Of a DNA stretch of 64,000 bases, positions 61,350 to 64,000 are shown piece by piece. Every line of letters begins with the position of its first letter. Position 1 is the stretch's first letter. A program made the position numbers and the translations under genes. The DNA comes from Hyperoodon ampullatus (taxonomy: Eukaryota; Chordata; Mammalia; Artiodactyla; Ziphiidae), in the NCBI GenBank assembly GCA_949752795.1, contig CATKHW010000427.1:2542001-2606000 (forward strand), written 5' to 3'. The notes below the pieces were generated by a model, which was given only the letters and a program-made list of their open reading frames with translations, was not told the DNA's origin and searched no databases.

Positions 61350-63088
61350 CTTGGCCAAAAAGGGCGTATGCGTTTTCTCCTGAATATATTCAGGAGAAAA
61401 CGCATACGCCCTTTTTGGCCAAGTGCATCATTGTCGAAGTTGTGCCCCTCTTCCTGTGCTTTAAAGGCGATTCCAACGTACCTCTTGAAATCTGTTTCCT
61501 GCTATTCTGCCTCGCTTTCAAGTCCGCCTCGTTGCCTTCCCTCAACAGATTTTTGGACGATAGTTGTCCTTTATTACTCGGCCAGTTTGTGAATTGCTGT
61601 GCCCCTGAGCTCCATTTTTCAACTCGTTTTTGGTGAGCTGACCGCAAGTCCAAAATTTTGGTTCAGGACCTATACTGGTTCCCGGTGGGTGGCTGAGAAT
61701 TTGGTTAATTCTTCTTCCTGCCGGGAAATTACAGTGATATGTGCGCGTCCAAATGCCTAACAGCTACTCTCTCATTGGTTCTCCCTCTTCCCTTTCATCC
61801 TCTGCCAAATTGGCAACCTGTGCGAACCAAGAGGTTAAAGGGGCTGTCTCTCCAAGTTGGGAGGTTGATAGTAAAGCAGACGGAAAGTCAAACCGGAGCA
61901 CCAGGAGAGGGACTATTCGTTGAGTTTTAGAAACCTTTCGTATTCACAGTGTGTCCGTTCTCTAGGTTTCCCGCACATGTTATAGCTGTAGTAATATTCC
62001 CTTCAACCTGGAGAGTTCGGACCCATGGAATGGGTGCCATGCATTATTGCTTTAAAGGGTCTGCATTTGCTCACCCAATCTCACCAATCGTCTCAGTCCC
62101 AAGTGTCCCTCCTTATGCCACATCCAGCTGTCGTTGTAGATAGGGTCATTCCAGCTTTCATCAGAGACCCTGAAGGAATTGTAAAGAATTTCCCAGTTTT
62201 TTTGTTTTGTTTTTGAAATTCCTTTTTATAGTGGGTTTGAGCTGATTCTCGCTGCCATGTTTATGCCAGTCTAGACACACTTGATTCCCTTACGGAGACA
62301 TATCAATACATAGGTTTTAAGATTCTTACTAGTCAGATATTTTCCTCTGCGGGAAATATGGCGTTTTGAGTCCCTTTCACTGAGGACGGTGTAGGTCTTG
62401 TCTATTCCATAGTTGGTTTTTGGAACGGTACCTGTGCTTATATCAAACTCTGGTTTTATGCATCAACCCACCTCTCCTTCCCCCTTAAGCAGGTATAAGA
62501 GTGTTTTCTAAATGTGAGACACTGTTCTCTTTCCTAACTCAGTTCAAGTGTAGCCATGTTTACAGGATCTTCATAAGTGATATCTTATGATAAGTTTCTT
62601 TTTCTGTGTGACTTATTTCACTTAGAATCATCATACCTGAATCCACCCATTTTGCTGCTACTGGTCTTATGACATTGATTTCATGGCTGAGGGATATTCC
62701 ATCGTACGTAAGTACCACAATTTTTTGAACCATGTTTATATTTTCTGGGATACTTAAGGTGCATCCAAGTTGACGTCCTTGTATGCAGTGCAGCCCTAAA
62801 TTTTGGGGTGGCTCTGTCTTATTGATTTTCAGTTTTCCCAAGGTATATTCCCTAGACTGGTAGTGCCCTTGGCTCTGTAGCTCTGTTCTTTACTTGTTTT
62901 AGGGAACAGAATGCACTCCTCCAGAGAGGCAGTTGGCAATTTACATCCCGCCCATCAGCATAACAAGGCTCCCTGTTCTCCAGGGCCTGTCTTGCCTTTC
63001 TTGTTCTTACACATTTTGTGGATGTCCCTCTTGACCGGTGGGAAGTGATACTTCTTTGTAGTGCAGATTTGCATTGCCCGCTTGCTTG
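61350..63088. repeat. Satellite unit 36, copy of unit 29 seven units away
   Basis: The palindrome is perfect (61350-61423). GTGCGCGTCC near 61741 and TTGACGTCC near 62770 match unit 29. One difference is seen, ATCATACC near 62633 where unit 29 has ATCGTACC. The ORF2 C-terminal remnant is open at 62560-62841. Confidence 0.95.
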
Positions 63089-64000
63089 CTTGGCCAAAAA
63101 GGGCGTATGCGTTTTCTCCTGAATATATTCAGGAGAAAACGCATACGTCCTTTTTGGCCAAGTGCATCATTGTCGAAGTTGTGCCCCTCTTCCTGTGTTT
63201 TAAAGGCGATTCCAACGTACCTCTTGAAATCTGTTTCCTGCTATTCTGCCTCGCTTTCAAGTCCGCCTCGTTGCCTTCCCTCAACAGATTTTTGGACGAT
63301 AGTTGTCCTTTATTACTCGGCCAGTTTGTGAATTGCTGTGCCCCTGAGCTCCATTTTTCAACTCGTTTTTGGTGAGCTGACCGCAAGTCCAAAATTTTGG
63401 TTCAGGACCTATACTGGTTCCCAGTGGGTGGCTGAGAATTTGGTTAATTCTTCTTCCTGCCGGGAAATTACAGTGATATGTGCCCGTCCAAATGCCTAAC
63501 AGCTACTCTCTCATTGGTTCTCCCTCTTCCCTTTCATCCTCTGCCAAATTGGAAACCTGTGCGAACCAAGAGGTTAAAGGGGCTGTCTCTCCAAGTTGGG
63601 AGGTTGATAGTAAAGCAGACGGAAAGTCAAACCGGAGCACCAGGAGAGGGACTATTCGTTGAGTTTTAGAAACCTTTCGTATTCACAGTGTGTCCGTTCT
63701 CTAGGTTTCCCGCACATGTTATAGCTGTAGTAATATTCCCTTCAACCTGGAGAGTTCGGACCCATGGAATGGGTGCCATGCATTATTGCTTTAAAGGGTC
63801 TGCATTTGCTCACCCAATCTCACCAATCGTCTCAGTCCCAAGTGTCCCTCCTTATGCCACATCCAGCTGTCGTTGTAGATAGGGTCATTCCAGCTTTCAT
63901 CAGAGACCCTGAAGGAATTGTAAAGAATTTCCCAGTTTTTTTGTTTTGTTTTTGAAATTCCTTTTTATAGTGGGTTTGAGCTGATTCTCGCTGCCATGTT
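63089..64000. repeat. Partial unit 37 at right edge
   Basis: The first 912 bp of a unit. The palindrome (63089-63162) has one mismatch, ATACGTCC in the right arm. CTGTGTTTTAAAG near 63194 and CCCAGTGGG near 63420 set it apart from unit 30, which would be its counterpart in the seven-unit duplication. The T-rich tract is present near 63936 and the window ends in the L1 3' UTR part. Confidence 0.95.

Larger units (their letters stand above)
1..64000. repeat. Tandem satellite array, 1,739 bp unit, probable common cetacean satellite
   Basis: The same sequence returns every 1,739 bp from end to end; 37 copies of a landmark palindrome are present, the first at 492 and the last at 63089. Spacing is 1,739 bp except for five intervals of 1,738 bp and one of 1,737 bp. 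All units are in the same orientation and no unrelated sequence interrupts them. Most units differ from each other at roughly one to two percent of positions or less, and many differences recur in several units. The unit is recognisably built from antisense LINE-1. Unit length and L1 origin match what I recall of the common cetacean heavy satellite of non-delphinoid whales; the species call is an inference without a database search. Such arrays are normally constitutive heterochromatin. No gene is supported anywhere in it. Confidence 0.97.

Noticed and set aside
1..64000. CRISPR array
   Set aside because: Repeats are 1.7 kb and contiguous, with no short repeat-spacer structure, and the sequence is mammalian satellite.
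1..64000. CENP-B box, which would suggest a functional centromere
   Set aside because: I checked the places with CGGG or CCCG in a unit against the TTCG-four bases-A-two bases-CGGG pattern and its complement and found no match. The array may be pericentromeric or elsewhere in heterochromatin.

Overview
The whole 64 kb window is one head-to-tail satellite array. I see no host gene, tRNA, rRNA, CRISPR array, origin or bacterial operon, and no unrepeated flank at either end. The repeat unit is 1,739 bp. Five units are 1,738 bp and one is 1,737 bp. Counting from a landmark palindrome there are 36 complete units, a 491 bp partial unit at the left edge and a 912 bp partial unit at the right edge. 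Units differ at only a small number of recurring sites, so the array is strongly homogenised.

The unit can be read as one 5'-truncated LINE-1 lying antisense to the + strand. From left to right on the + strand each unit carries: a 74 bp palindrome with no spacer; about 770 bp that align weakly but in order with the antisense of L1 ORF2; a T-rich tract that looks like the complement of the L1 poly(A) tail; about 345 bp resembling the antisense L1 3' UTR of cetartiodactyls and carnivores; and about 510 bp resembling the antisense of the 3' end of ORF2. In most units a 93-codon piece of the ORF2 C-terminus, including its stop codon, is still open. The palindrome has no counterpart in L1 and looks like an insertion into the ORF2-derived sequence.

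The organism is a mammal, most likely a whale. From memory, the common cetacean (heavy) satellite described by Arnason and colleagues has a unit of about 1.75 kb in baleen and other non-delphinoid whales and about 1.58 kb in dolphins, porpoises and narwhals, and Kapitonov, Holmquist and Jurka reported that cetacean heterochromatin satellites are built from L1. Unit length, L1 origin and L1 subtype fit the non-delphinoid form. I could not run a database comparison.

Region by region: 1-5.7 kb holds mostly A-type units. About 5.7-12 kb and 20.6-28 kb hold alternating A and B variants (two-unit repeats). About 28.7-39.4 kb holds a four-unit duplication with a nested block of three identical units. 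About 45.6-63.1 kb holds a 5.3 kb block copied 12,173 bp (seven units) away. The window therefore records successive local amplification, unequal exchange and gene conversion. It does not contain an undescribed gene system; the points of interest are the palindrome, the intact L1 anatomy and the higher-order duplications.
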